From Clarkia xantiana subsp. parviflora (lineage: Eukaryota; Streptophyta; Magnoliopsida; Myrtales; Onagraceae): a stretch of 64,000 bases of DNA. A program made the translations under genes and the position numbers. Position 1 is the first letter of the stretch. Each line of letters begins with the position of its first letter. The stretch lies in the NCBI GenBank assembly GCA_036873135.1, contig JAPTYO010000023.1, forward strand, positions 7,265,834 through 7,329,833. The letters run 5' to 3'. Below the pieces are notes generated by a model that saw only the letters and a program-made list of their open reading frames with translations, did no database searches and was not told the origin of the DNA. Below, one piece after another: positions 45,085 to 60,257 of this stretch.

Positions 45085-47230
45085 GTGTTCGTTTGGGGGC
45101 TCACAAATAGAGTATCTTGGTCACATAATATCCGGGCAAGGAGTATCAACCGATCCGATGAAGATAGAGGCAGTTCGCAAGTGGCCTAGACCTACCACAA
45201 TCAAGCAATTAAGGGGATTCCTAGGCCTAACGGGTTACTATCGGAAGTTTGTCAAGAACTATGGGACCATTAGTAAGCCACTCACCTCACTTTTGAAGAA
45301 AAACTCCTTCATGTGGAATTCCGAGGCGGAAAATGCTTTCGTAGCCCTCAAGAACGCTATGATTTCAGCCCCTGTTTTGGCTCTTCCGGATATGAAGGAC
45401 TCGTTCGTAGTGGAGACGGATGCGTCTGGTTTGGGAATTGGTGCGGTACTAATGCAAAAGGGTCACCCGATCGCGTTCATAAGCAAATCCTTGGCACCCA
45501 AGCAGCAAGCTCTATCGGTTTATGAGAAGGAACTTTTGGCGATATTATTAGCCATCAAGAAATGGCATTTCTACCTCATCGATAGGCACTTCATTATCAA
45601 AACGGACCACCGTAGCTTGAAGTACTTACTCGAGCAAAAGATTTCTACACCTCTTCAACATACTTGGTTGGCAAAACTTTTGGGGTACGACTATGAGATT
45701 TGCTACAAAAAGGGGGTCGAGAATAAGGTGGCTGATGCTCTATCGAGGTTACCCGGTTCCGAAGTTCTATCAATCTCCATGTCCACCATTTCGACCGACA
45801 TGCTCGAAAGAATTCATTCAAGTTATGAGGGAGATTTAGATTATGCCAATCTACTACAAAGTGTGCGTGATGGAGAAGGTCCGGCTAGATTCAAACTTGT
45901 TGATGGACTTTTGCGAAGGAAAGGGAAGATTGTTGTTGGTAATGATACCGAACTTAGGAAGGAAATTCTCACTATCTTCCATAGTTCGGCCCTTGGAGGC
46001 CACTCCGGAGTGACGGCTACCTTACAAAGGATCTCATCATTGCTATATTGGAAGGGAATCAAAGGTTATGTGAAGGAGTTCATTAGACATTGTGATACAT
46101 GTCAACGTAACAAAATCGATAATGCTGCAACTCCGGGATTACTGCAGCCTTTACCCCTCCCTCATGCTGTCTTCACAGACATATCAATGGATTTCATCAC
46201 CGGGCTTCCTCGATCGAATGAAAATGAAGTGATATTTGTGGTGGTTGATAGACTCACAAAATATAGTCATTTCATGGCCTTAAGTCACCTTTATACTGCA
46301 ACTACAGTGGCCGAGACATTCCTCAATAATGTCTACAAGCTTCATGGGTTACCGAACCGGATCGTGAGCGATCGCGACCCGATCTTTGTGAGCAACTTTT
46401 GGCAAGAGCTTTTCAAGCAACAAGGATTATCGCTATGTCTCTCTTCGGCATATCACCCTCAATCGGATGGGCAAACTGAGGTGGTAAACCGATGTTTGGA
46501 ATTATATCTTAGGTGTATGATCGGAGAAAGGCCTTCGACTTGGTCTAAGTGGCTAGCATTAGCCGAATGGTGGTACAACACATCGTGGCATTCATCCATT
46601 AAGATGACTCCTTTTGAGGCCCTCTATGGCTACCCTCCTCCAATCCATATTCCGTATTTTCCTAAGGAGTCGAAGGACAAGGCGGTGGATTCCCTATTAT
46701 GTGATCGAGAAGAAACCATCAAGTTACTCAAGTTCCACCTCACTCGTGCACAAAATAGGATGAAACAGATTGCCGATAAAAAGAGATCCGAAAGGGAATT
46801 CGAGATTGGTGATTGGGTGTTCATGAAGCTTCACGCTTATGCTCAACATTCAATGCGTAACAAGGGGGTTCAAAAGCTACAACCAAGATGGTTTGGTCCA
46901 TTCAAAGTGCTCGAAAAGGTTGGTAACGTGGCCTACAAACTGGATCTACCTCCTGATGCCTTAATACATGCCACCATACATGTTTCACAATTGAAGTTGG
47001 CATACGGGGATATAGATCAGGTTACAACTTTACCGGTGGAATTCATGAGGTCATCGACAAGAATACCATTGGAGATCGTGGAGAGGAAAATGGTGAAACG
47101 AGGAAATCGTGCGGCCACAAAGTTTTTGGTTCATTGGGAAGGATCAAACGAGGAAGAAGCAACTTGGATGTTCATGGATGAGTTCTTGAAGAAGTATCCA
47201 GATTTTGACTTTGAGGTCAAGGTACCTTAA
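45050..47230 (+). pseudogene. Gypsy-2 RT (end), RNase H, integrase and chromodomain
   Basis: An open frame of 726 codons holds [20 protein letters not shown] (RT thumb), VVETDASGLGIGAVLMQ and LKYLLEQKI (RNase H). The integrase zinc finger is HSSALGGHSG and CDTCQRNK. The DDE core has SMDFITGLPRSNENEVIFVV, VSDRDPIFVSNFWQEL and HPQSDGQTEVVNRCLE. A GPF-type motif follows (QPRWFGPFKVLEKVGNVAYK). The C-terminal chromodomain (LEIVERKMVKRGNRAATKF, VHWEGSNEEEATW) places it among chromoviruses, which tend to insert into particular chromatin; lineage within them is not assigned. Confidence 0.93.
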
Positions 47231-47244
47231 TAGGCAGTAAGAGT

Positions 47245-47468
47245 TGTTACGATCCAAGCTGTCGAGCCCAGCTCCAGCCCATTTATCTTTAATTAGCACC
47301 CCATTTGAATAATATAGATAGCTAAACCTATGTAAGGATGGCTGTCATCGAAGGCATTTGAGAATTGAAAATACAAAACAATCTCTTCTTATCTCTCTAC
47401 TCTCTCTCTATCCCTCTTTTCTGTTGCAATTATGCAGAATTCCAGGTACGAATCTTAGGATCGTATCA
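47245..47468 (+). repeat. Gypsy-2 3' LTR
   Basis: Runs from TGTTACGATCC to GGATCGTATCA, followed by the target duplication CTCTA. Confidence 0.92.
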
Positions 47469-47933
47469 CTCTACTATCTGATGCACAACTGGAGCTGTAT
47501 GCAGCAAGGTGCTTTCTTGGGAATTTTCAAAAACAGGTGATCTTCAACGTGACAGCTTCTCATATTCCTTTCCCACGACATTCGTCGACCTCGTCTCTTC
47601 AGAAGTGGAAACTTCGCCGGGTATCTCGGATTTTGAATTGAAGGCTTTGATTCTGGTTACCTGAGAGATCGCACTGAGGGGCCATTTTCTTCTGAATTCT
47701 CCCCCAGCTGTGTCCGATGAGCATTGCTCGTCGATTCTGATACTGTAGTAGCAGCAGGATCTTCCAATTGTCCGGAAAATCGCAAAGCTTGATACGTTGA
47801 AGAAGATAGCGCCGCCTGATGGAGATTCCGCAGTCGGAGCTTCACCGCGGATCTCATTCTTCCTGGTGAGCAGTCGCGCAGAGATGAAATTCGTCTGTAA
47901 AGGAAGGAGGACACTTTCTTTTAGAATTCGCAA
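47469..47933 (-). pseudogene. PPR gene, N-terminal part
   Basis: On the minus strand the frame (LPLQTNFISARLLTRKNEIR, later YEKLSR) looks like an organelle-targeting leader rich in Ser, Arg and hydrophobic residues. It passes one TGA at 47544-47546 (Arg codon expected) and reads on through SPVFENSQESTLL. It crosses the Gypsy-2 site as HQIVE/TIFSKGNSAELEER. No in-frame ATG is visible at its start, so the true start is lost or lies in another exon. It faces away from the Mal d 1-associated-like gene, leaving about 120 bp between them. Confidence 0.75.
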
Positions 47934-48053
47934 CTTTTTTGGCCCATTAAGTAGAAGCCCAATCTTCGTCCGCTTTCTTGTGCAGGAAGCAAAGAGACGA
48001 CTATAATAGGCAACGATCGAAGGCGGTGGATGACTCTAGACAAACGAGGCACC

Positions 48054-49266
48054 ATGGGTTGGGTTTGGCAGGTCGACGACGACAGTAACTGCTACGGCGG
48101 CAACGATTCCATTTCCAGAAACATGGGCGGGAGGTCTGATGTTTCAGGAGCAGACGAAGGATGTCCCACGGGCAAGGTCGAAAGGTCGCAGTGCAGAACT
48201 GAGGAGGTGGAGCCTGGAAAGTTCATCAGGAAGTGCGAGAAGACCGAACAAGTGTTCAGGAACTGCGCCGGTGGAAAGTAAAATCTCCATCTCCTCTTCT
48301 CTTCAACTTTTCCGCATTCGATTGAACTCTAGTGCTCTGTTTCAGACTCATTGCTGATCAATTCCTTTTGCTTTTATTGCCTAGGAGATATAATTCCAGT
48401 ATGTTGTTGAAAATAGATTCTCTCTGCTAATTTTTTATCCTGCTAGGAAGAAGATTGCATCTTGAACTGATTATTGGCAATTGAACCCAACTGCCCTGTT
48501 TCAGACTCCATTGATGAATTCATATCTCTCCTGCTTTATAGCTTCAGGCAGTGAAATTCAGTGTTCGTAGTAGAAACTTGTTGAATAAATTGAAATCCTA
48601 CTCTGATTCTGTTAAGTTGATCATTAGCACCAAGCTGCTAGAACTAGAAGGAAGATGCAATAAGGAATAGATTAAAGGCAAATTTTGGGACCATAATAAA
48701 CATCTCACGTCTCAACAATTTGATCAGATATTGAATTATTACAGCAAAGAGCAAACTTACTGGCAATTGTTGTTGTGTTCGATAGAATTGTTGGATAAAC
48801 TGCAACCCCAATGTTGTTTTATCAATCAGACCTCTTTTAGCTACATTTTGATGTTCTTAGCAAGTAACACATCAGGTGCATGTAACTTGGAATGTGTTTC
48901 AGGTTCGAATTGGTGCAATCAAACACCGAACACACTGAAGAGGACGTGACAGACCAGATCGTAAATGGTTCCAACCTTCTAGGATCTTGGGAGAAGAGTA
49001 ACAAAGCATTCGACTTCCCTGGGCTGCAAAGTGACATTGATGCCATAGGAAGGAGCTTTTTTGATGGACTGGATCGGTTCTTTCAAGCAGCTGAGGATAT
49101 AAAGTACGGTTTTTTCAACATCCTCGAGGACCCGAGAACATACAGTTATGATCCACCATCTGTGAGGCAAGGAATTCCGATTGAAGGAAAACCTCAAGAT
49201 GATAAGCAGAAGGAGGTGATAGTTTCTGGGAAGTTTGATGTTGATGGATTGGCCGAAGATGTCTAA
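48054..49266 (+). CDS. Mal d 1-associated-like protein
   Basis: Two exons (48054-48277 and 48903-49266) join in phase across a GT-AG intron of 625 bp, giving 195 residues. The start MGWVWQVDDDSN, the cysteine-containing block KVERSQCRTEEVEPGKFIRK followed by CEKTEQVFRNC, and the C-terminal FPGLQSDIDAIGRSFFDGLD with FFQAAEDIKYGFF resemble plant proteins named Mal d 1-associated or Fra a 1-associated. Their biochemical role is not established to my knowledge. There is no signal peptide or membrane segment. An ATG 27 bp upstream (48030, MTLDKRGT) is in frame but less likely, given the family's usual MGWVW start. The copy looks intact, with a poly(A) signal at 49330. Confidence 0.85.
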
Positions 49267-49329
49267 ATAAACTGCATCTGCTGAAATATATAGTTTCAAC
49301 TTTGCTATAATTTCTCTTACCTTGTTTTC

Positions 49330-49335
49330 AATAAA
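49330..49335 (+). terminator. Poly(A) signal
   Basis: AATAAA lies 64 bp after the stop codon of the Mal d 1-associated-like gene. Confidence 0.6.
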
Positions 49336-49599
49336 GTGTTTGTCATTGAGACAATTTTGGTTCAAGGAATAATAAGACCATGGCAAAATGTTATTCTATA
49401 TGATACACAATTAATTCTTGGCCAAAAAAATAAAATGATCCACATTTAAATGATTTAGGGTTAATACGGCATGACCATACGTTTAGATGGTGCAATAATA
49501 ATTTTTGTGTAGCTGAATGTATTATTGTGTTTTTAAATGTGGTCCAGTGCACCATCTCTTAGTTTTTAATCTATAAGTCTTTAATCCAACTTTATAGTT

Positions 49600-49780
49600 A
49601 CCACATATTATGCTAAATCGGGATTCAGATCACCTACTCACTCTTTCGGTCTGAAATTGTGCTTAATATATCAGGTCACCGCGAGGTGACGCCCTTGAGG
49701 GGTTTCGAACCTGGGACCACGGAGCCAAACCACTTGGGAGTAAGCGCTCTCGACCACTAGACCACCACTGCTGGTGGTTC
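49600..49780 (-). mobile_element. tRNA-derived SINE
   Basis: The minus strand has a pol III A box (GTGGTCTAGTGGTCGAGAGCG, plus 49745-49765) and a B box (GGTTCGAAACC, plus 49701-49711) at tRNA-like spacing. The rest does not fold as a tRNA cloverleaf and continues into unrelated sequence. The 3' boundary (left side) is uncertain; no target duplication was found. Confidence 0.65.
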
Positions 49781-49845
49781 TGTGTGTAATTAATCTTGTA
49801 TTTCTTTCTGAAACCCTATCGGAATTGGTGAACCTAGAAGGAAAA

Positions 49846-51362
49846 TCTATATATATATAATAAAGCAAGAGGAAAGATAGAATACTAACCTGGTGATGAC
49901 ACGTCAGCATCCAGAGTGCATATGAAAGCGCCACATCAACCTACCACCGTGTGACACGTCAGCCTTCATTAATCCACATCATTATCAGTGTGGGCTGAGT
50001 TTGTTTTCTGGGCCATTCACATAGCAAGGCCTGCTAAATCAAATCCATGTAGCATATTCACATTCCACAGTAGATTCAATTTTATTATTCTTGTGGGTTC
50101 TGAACTGGACAGGGGGTTGATATCTTAAATGACATTTTCTGAATAAGAGAGTTTCAGTTAAGTATAAATATGTTAAAAATTAAAATGTTATATCGTTTTA
50201 TATTTATTTTTATCAATTTGTTACGACACTATCTTAAACATCCATTATTATCTATATATAATAACGGAAGAGAAAAAAGATATAACAATCTTGAGGCTAC
50301 CACATCAGAAATTAAGGCAATTTTAAGACTGCGCATTAGCACACACTCTACTAAATTGAGTATTTGGGCTGAATGATTCGGCTGAATACATTTGACTCAA
50401 ATTATTTTTAGCAATGTTTGCTACTGTAATATTTACGTGGGCCGATTCAAACCCCATAATGAAATAGTAGGGCCACAACATGTAACCTTAATACTGTAAT
50501 ACATTTTATTTAGTACAAACTCATCCTTATACAGTTAGGTCGAATAGAATAATGATAGTAATGATTTGTTATATTTATTGTTATTCACATATTTAATAAT
50601 TTAAAATGATTAGAATTTTTTTTGAATGAACGATGTGTAACTTTGTTCATAATATATATTGAACAAAATTGATATATTTTTTGTATAATTTTTTATGATT
50701 TTATTTTGCTAATACATCTATCTATATTTTCATTTATTTTGGAATTGGTAAGATTGAATATTCTTTGAAGAAGTTTTACAACCGTGTACTTTTTTATGAC
50801 TTAAATTAAGAAATTACATTTTAATTGTGAATAAAAGAAATCACCATTTAATTACTCATCATTATTTCGGGGTTAGTTTAGCAATTTCAACATTAGTTTC
50901 ATCTATCCGGAGGAAAAATTAAAGATGTGATTAACACAAATTCGATAATTTGAAATAGTGCAATATGGTGTAATGTGGGATAGGCATTTTTATACACGTT
51001 TGTAACAAATTTTCTTATGTGCTGAGCTAAGATAACACTCTTATTATATAGTTTAATCTACAAAGTGAAAATGAAGATGCTTTGGCCTTTTCCCGTTGAT
51101 GAATGTGAATATGGCAACAATGACGATATGAATTTGAATGATGATAGAAGAATTTGAAACCAATGCATTATGAAAATTTTAAATTATATTCAATCGCGGT
51201 TCGAGAAGAGCTCTCAATATCGACAACTTTGAAAATTAGAGACTTGATGCATATTATATCTAAAGTCAAGAAACTTAAAATAGATTTTCAATCATTTACA
51301 TATAAGGTAAACGTTTGTATTTTAACAGGTTGCCCCGCGCGTAGCGCGGGGTCAGCACCTAG
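49846..51362 (+). mobile_element. Non-autonomous Helitron
   Basis: The 5' end is TCTATATATATATAATAAAG, preceded by A at 49845. The 3' end is CTAG (51359-51362), followed by T. A GC-rich hairpin (CCCCGCGC GTA GCGCGGGG, 51333-51351) lies seven bases before CTAG. These are the standard Helitron marks: TC start, hairpin, CTRR end, insertion between A and T. There is no Rep or helicase coding sequence, and the interior is AT-rich with no supported ORF. Confidence 0.9.
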
Positions 51363-52132
51363 TATTAAATATATGAACACGTGTCTTAACGGTGAAATAC
51401 AATCTAGGGTATGAAGAATAAGACATGTTTGATTTGAATCAGTTAAATCAATGTTACCTTAATGATATAATATTTATTTTCAATTAAAATAAATAAATAT
51501 GATTGAAAACATCATTATTACTTAGTAGTAACTACCAAATCTTAATATGCCCCATTTAAAGACAAATCGAGGATACAAGAAAATTCTGGGTGTAATTTGC
51601 AGTTAAGTAAAACTTCGGGGTGCATGACTCATTATCTTCCAACGGAAAAAACCGTCATTTTGGATTTGTCCTTCCACTATCTCACTTTCTCCATCCTCTA
51701 TAGCACGAGAGAAGAAATGGAGGAAAGCTCGGACGAAATCGTCATTGGAATTTGAAAACCCTAACCCTAGCCGACCAAGCCTCGCCGATTCTCTTCCCCG
51801 ACCTACAAACCCGTACCATCCACATCACAATTCTTATCGCTTCATCTTCTCCTAAGACTGTTGTTCAATTCCAGCATTTCCGTACCCTAGGGTTTCCGTT
51901 CGAGCTGGAATTGAGGGATCCAGCGACTCATATTAAGTTTTTTCTGCGCGTTCTAGCTACGGTCGGTCAATCGGTGAAGGGGATTGGCGAATTGTTACGG
52001 TATCTGCACAATATATAGGGATTCTTCGATTGAACAAATTCTGTGTAATTTTGAATGTCGTTGCTTGAGCAGTCGTAGATTAATTGGCGGGATGATTTTA
52101 GGAGCGATTAGATCAGATTCTGTTGATGAGAG
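51363..52132 (+). promoter_or_regulatory. Promoter and leader region of the CDPK gene
   Basis: No separate gene is supported. A 12-codon upstream ORF (51717-51755, ATGGAGGAAAGC to TGA) lies about 380 bp before the CDPK start. A long non-ATG open frame at 51752-52018 looks like leader sequence. No clear TATA box is assigned. Confidence 0.45.
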
Positions 52133-54944
<2,812 letters not shown>

Positions 54945-55777
54945 TGAGGCTTTTTGTTTCACCATCATTCATCTATGCTATCATTGCTTAGTATTTAAAT
55001 CAAGATGCATAGGTATGTAAATAAAAATTATTTGTATTTTATATTCTCTGTCCATATTCTAATGTTGTTATGTACCTAATTGGAATTGGAAGTCTAGTGC
55101 CCAATGTGATAATTTTATGATGTAATTTTATTGCTGTATTATTAATCCTACAGGTATTCTGAACATTTCTCGGAACATTTTTGGATTTTCTGGTGCCAAA
55201 TGTGATAATTTTATGGTGGATTTATTTTAGGAATCCAGGATTAAGAATTTATTTAGTGTCTCAGTTTACTTTTTGGTGTATCAATATCAAATTGTTACTT
55301 TTAAGCGTCTCATATTTAAATTCTGATTGTTTTTCGGTGTCCCGGTGTGGCTACCTTAGAGAAGCCAATCCCGACGAAACTGACTGTCGAATTCGAGTTT
55401 CACTGCACACTCATTTCCCGTCGCTCTGTCAGGACCGTCTAGGAAGCTGGTTACGTCTGTGCCGAAAAATCCTACTCTGTTATCGCTGTAAATTGCTCCA
55501 TAGCATGGAAACCAAATCTTTTGAATGTTCAAGTTTGGAAGAAATTTGCTGATTTAGTGAAAAGTAAAGCGTGATGGATTATGAGTGGGTGATGGGTTTA
55601 ATAGAAATGACTAAAATGAGAAAACAAAATGCAAAAAATAACCAAAATGAAACCTAAAACACTTAAAAAGCCATGACAACAAAAAACAACATAAGTTAAA
55701 CTTTTGACACTTAATAGGTTCTTACCATTTATTTTATTATACTTTAGGCCAAGATGGAATGACTGAATATGCATTTA

Positions 55778-55823
<46 letters not shown>

Positions 55824-56855
55824 TCTCAAAGTTTTGAAAAAAAAAAAATCGTCCAAATGTGAATTGACAAAAATAATCCCATGAATATTGACTTATTACC
55901 TAAACGCTATTATGATTTCTCACTCCTGCCCTCATTCTCACACAGTCATGTCTCCCTCTTCTATCATACCGTAATTCTCACGCCTCCTTTCTCCCACCTC
56001 AGTCATAGCTCCACCGCCCTCCATCGCTGAATCGACGCCATCAACTATCCCTCTGTCCACGAGTTGCCCCCCGATCGGCGCCGATAGAGACCTTCAATAT
56101 GGCCCTCCCGTCAACGATTACCTCCGCCCTCCGATTGGCGCCGACGTCAGCTACCTTAAATCTGGCCCAAGGGGACGAATCTAGGACCCAGGGGTTAGTG
56201 GGTGCACAATGATTTTCCTATAGCTAAAAAAATCGGCCTGGTCAAATGTAATTTCGGATCGAATTAACAATTTTTTTCCTTTACAAAATTTTAAAGTACA
56301 ATTATATATACACTTATAATGAATACAAAATTAAAATATTATTTATCTAATACAAATAGAAAGAACATAACAAAAATTACAATTATTCTTGATCAATCAA
56401 ATAAAGAAACAATCAACTAGAATAAGACAAATAAAGAATGGTGATGTTTTTATTGTAAAAAAAGACTTGCAAAATGGTAAAAATAAAAAAAGATTTGCCA
56501 ATAACACGTGAAGAGAAAGAATAAGACAAAAAAGAGCTTGAAGAAAAAACGACAAGTAATAAATGTTTAAAAAATTAAATTAAAACATAATAGAATGACA
56601 TTAAGAAAAAAAATTATAAATACATTAAAAAAATATTAAACAGTAAAAGAATAATATTTTTAATCTAGTTTAAAATCGAAAATATATATTAACTATAACA
56701 ATAATAAAGGTAAAAGTGTGGATGGTGAGGCTTGAACCATGATGTATGCTATAATTAATACAAGTATACAAAGCCAACTAAACTACTAAGCATTATATAT
56801 CAATAGTTTCCATTATAACTTTTATATGGGTGCTTTGCAAATTTTATATGGGGTC
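54945..56855. other. Intergenic DNA
   Basis: A poly(A) signal AATAAA for the CDPK gene lies at 55020-55025. A word of about 20 bases ending ATGTGATAATTTTATG occurs at 55102 and again at 55190. A TA microsatellite of about 36 bp lies at 55786-55820. GC-richer sequence at 55930-56200 repeats CGATCGGCGCCGAT-like words and may be a transposon relic. The non-ATG open frame at 55181-55552 has no recognisable features. Confidence 0.5.
56727..56795 (-). repeat. tRNA- or SINE-like relic
   Basis: The minus strand has TAGTTTAGTTGGC (A box-like) and GGTTCAAGCC (B box-like) about 40 bp apart. It is too diverged and too short to call a tRNA gene. Confidence 0.35.
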
Positions 56856-57562
56856 TGATGGACATACACCGATCTTGACCCGACTTAATTACCGCACGGA
56901 TCCAAAGACGGTTCTAAACCAAAACTTGGAAAACCTCCAACCCGAAAAAGACCACCAACGAAAGGCCGGGCGAGGAAAAATCGCCCAGAAAAAGAAGAAG
57001 TTCGGCTAGGGACACACCCTAACCGAACATTTTTCGGCCCGGAGGGCCTCTCTCCGGGCCATGCTATTCCCGAACTCCCCAAAAACATTATCAACTCCTC
57101 CGATGCTTAGTAAGGCCTAATTTTGCTTTATCTTAATTAATACATGATTAACGGACTAATAATGCGATTGGCAATCTAATGACCCAAGAGTCCTATAAAT
57201 AGGACCCTTGGCCATTCATTTCAAACAAATTGTCAAGTTGAATTTGCTCTAGCTTCTCTCTAGACATTTTATCTCTCTAGCAAGTTCTCATTTAGGCATC
57301 GTAGTGGGCTCACCGAGCACCCCCCCTCGCTCGGTAGTCCCTTTTGCAGGTAGACGTGGAGGAAGACTCAGGCTCGGAGCTAGGAAACGGAAATCCGGCA
57401 AGACGTTTTCACAGGTTTACATGACGGAGGAGCAAATCTCAAAGCTAAGGAAAGCATTACCGAAGAGACACCCAGACAAATCCACGAGGATCATCACAAT
57501 TCTGTCGGGTACCGACCGATTGGTTCACGCGAAACCGGACCGATTGGAAGCGTGTCCCAACA
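56856..57562 (+). repeat. Gypsy-3 5' LTR
   Basis: Runs from TGATGGACATACACC to GTGTCCCAACA, with TATA box TATAAATA at 57194-57201. The right end is fixed by the primer site. The left end is the best TG in place and is less certain. Confidence 0.65.
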
Positions 57563-57563
57563 G

Positions 57564-57583
57564 TGGCGCCGTCTGTCTGACTC
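57564..57583 (+). other. Gypsy-3 primer-binding site
   Basis: TGGCGCCGTCTGTCTGACTC lies one base after the LTR end. It shares TGGCGCC and CTGT with the Gypsy-1 site. Confidence 0.65.
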
Positions 57584-57612
57584 GAACAAAAAGCCTGGCG
57601 ATCACAAGAGGA

Positions 57613-59237
57613 ATGGCGACAAGGAGCGAACAATCAAGGGAAGAACCACCACCCAGAGAGCAACCACCCCCGGGAGGAGGTAGACCACCACTTCCTACTG
57701 GACAGCAGGAACGTCCACATGTGCAAGTTGCAAGGGAAGAAAACGAACAGCCACAAGAACAGGTAAACCCCCCAGAGGGTAATATCCCGGATGCGGCACA
57801 TCATCCGAATAACCAAGCAGATCCAGCCCTTCCGGTAGAAGCATCATCGGCATCGTCTACACCACAGAGCAGACAACACCTGGGAAGAGATGGAAGGAGA
57901 CAACGTCAAAGCCTTTCGCAAAGCTTCCTATACGAATGCCGACGCACAGATTCCGATACGGATTTCCACCATATGGAATGCCCTTTGCAGGCCAGTCATA
58001 TGGTGCCCCATCCTATGACATACCGCCCTATAACAGGTACACGTACGAAGGACCATTGTTCACAACATACTCACAAGGAACTCCCCCAGTAAGGGTAACA
58101 TATGACCCAGAAAGGGGACGCATGTCCAATGAAGCTGAACAGGAAGAAAGAGGAGGAAACTTCCCAGCCCCACAACCAGCGCATTACCAAAACGAGGAAA
58201 ACGTACCCCCACAGGAGCAAGGACAAAGAAACAGGCCACCGCCACAACGGACGTGGCATGCACCACATCCTAACCCTCCAAGAGACGGATACTATCATGC
58301 CCCAGCTGGACAGGGACGACATGAAGAACATGAAGGAGGATTTCCAACCCCACGAGAAAGGAGAAGGCAAGAAGAAACACCTCCACACCAACACCACTTC
58401 AACAACCCACAGCACCATGAAAGGCAGGAAACCCCTGCAAACACGAACCTTGAAGCTACCCCTAATCCACCACCACAGGCGGTGACAGAAGATGACGTGG
58501 AAGACATGATCACAAGGATGATGGCTGAAGCTAAGGGAAAAGCTCTGCACATACTCAACGATAAGACATCACACCCCTTTTCACAGGAAATAATCCATAG
58601 CCGTGCCTGACGGACTAAACACAGGTCGTCCGGAAAGATACAATGGAAAGGGAGACCCAATGGAGCACATTCAATAGCACGAGGCTGCACTCTTAGGCCG
58701 GACAACCGATGGAAACGTAATCGCAATGCTCTTCACAAATACATTAATAGGTAAGGCGGCACACTGGTTCGTCGGACTTCCAAAGAACTCAGTAACATCA
58801 TGGGAGTATCTTAAAAAGAAATTCTTACAAAGATATCTCGGTGAACGCCAACTCAGGAAGAGAGCTGGGTCGCTGGATGATGTTCGTCAGGGAAACGACG
58901 AGACATTAGCAAGCTACTACACTCGTTTCAACCAGAATATAGCAGATATTGATGAGGAATTGGAAAGCAAAGAAATAGTGCGAGCATTCATAAGAAACTT
59001 GAGAAGAAACAGTTCTGCCCTTGCAGACAAACTGGCTATAAAACCAGTAAAACAACCGAGGAGCTTGCGACACGAGTTAAACAATATATTGACTTGGAAA
59101 GAGACAGATACAATAGAAAGCTGAAGGCACTCGCTCAACCTAACACCAGTGGCCCAGTAGGACAGAACAAACAACAAATGCCATATGGAGGTAAACAACC
59201 TCAGTGGCAATAAGCACCTACACAGCAGCAACAATGG
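57613..59237 (+). pseudogene. Gypsy-3 gag (first)
   Basis: Starts MATRSEQSREEPPPREQPP, proline- and glutamine-rich. After a frameshift near 57940 come GFPPYGMPFAGQSYGAPSY and the capsid-like GKAAHWFVGLPKNSVTSW, DDVRQGNDETLASYYTRF and IVRAFIRNLRR. A frameshift near 58590 and stops at 58675-58677 (TAG) and 59211-59213 (TAA) break it; each stop stands where Gln is expected. The layout matches the Gypsy-1 gag. Confidence 0.87.
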
Positions 59238-60257
59238 ATGTCACCACAGCCCCCCAACCACCAAAGAGAACAGCAAAGGCCCCAAGCCGTGAATGCTGTC
59301 AAGCAAACACCACACCAGACAACGATGGTCGCTCTAAATAGAACTCCTTCTGTGATCTTGCAGGAGATGAAAATGATGAATATCTGGAAAACACCAAGCA
59401 GATTCAGGGAAGGCCCCATGGGAAAAATGAAAGAGCAGTGGTGTAACAACCACGAAGTATGGGGGCACCTAACAGATGACTGCTATACTCTTCGCTCCAG
59501 CATAAACTACATCATACAAAGGGGAGGTCTGAAACAATTTATGGATGACCACAGAAAGAGGAGCGGAGGGCCTCAACCAGCACAGGCGACAACGATTAAG
59601 GGAAAGGAGAAAATGGGTGAATATCCACCTCCCACAAAAAAGGGCACAATCAACGTAATACACGGAGGCCCAGCCTCAGGAGGAGAAGGATCTAATGCCA
59701 GAGAGGTCTATGCCTCACAAACAAATCTAGAACTCTATGGCAAACGACCCAGGGATGAGGAGGATAACGCCATCCAATTTTCGAAGAAGGACATGGCCCA
59801 CTTTGTGTATCCCCACGACGATGCACTCGTGGTAACCCTTGATGTGGACAATTTTGATGTAAGGAGAATTCTAGTGGACGGAGGCAGCTCAGCAGACTTA
59901 CTCGATGTTAGGGTTCTTGAACAACTCGGAAAAATGCTGCAGGATTTAAAGCAAGTAAACTTCCCGCTAGTCAGCTTCGCGGGGGCAACAACCTACCCAC
60001 TAGGAACAATTGTGCTCCCATTCACAATGGGGGCAAATTGGGCACAAATCAGGGTAAACATCAATTTTGTTGTTGTGGAAGAGTTAGGAGCCTACAATGG
60101 GATTCTAGGAAGAACAACTATCAATCCAAATGAAATAGTGGCCTCAACCGTACACCAAAAAATGAAATTTCCAACTCCCCACGGGGTAGGAGAAGTGCTA
60201 GGCGACCAAGCCACAACGCGAAAATGCTCTCTGAATGTCATGAAGCCAAGGTCATAG
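59238..60257 (+). pseudogene. Gypsy-3 gag end and aspartic protease
   Basis: This open frame has the zinc-binding segment WCNNHEVWGHLTDDCYTL, then INVIHGGPASGGEGSNAREV. The protease has RRILVDGGSSADLLDVRVLE and AYNGILGRTTINPNEIVAST. The domain order equals that of Gypsy-1. It stops at 60257 before any RT. Confidence 0.9.

Larger units (their letters stand above)
42602..47468 (+). mobile_element. Gypsy-2: chromodomain Gypsy with a rearranged 5' end, inserted in the PPR gene
   Basis: The 3' LTR is 47245-47468 and a truncated 5' LTR is 42602-42806. The target duplication CTCTA is perfect at 42597-42601 and 47469-47473. The 3' LTR ends are inverted repeats (TGTTACGATCC and GGATCGTATCA). Internal order is gag, protease, RT, RNase H, integrase and chromodomain. 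The primer site and gag start are replaced by a 305-bp copy of its own RT region (42807-43111). The LTRs are about 96-97 percent alike over the shared part. Confidence 0.93.

Noticed and set aside
49681..49780. tRNA gene
   Set aside because: A and B boxes are present, but the arms do not pair into a cloverleaf and the sequence runs on as in SINEs.
51752..52018. 88-codon open frame upstream of the CDPK
   Set aside because: No ATG start and no recognisable feature; it lies in the expected leader.
55181..55552. 123-codon open frame
   Set aside because: No ATG start, AT-rich start and unrelated second half; no domain.
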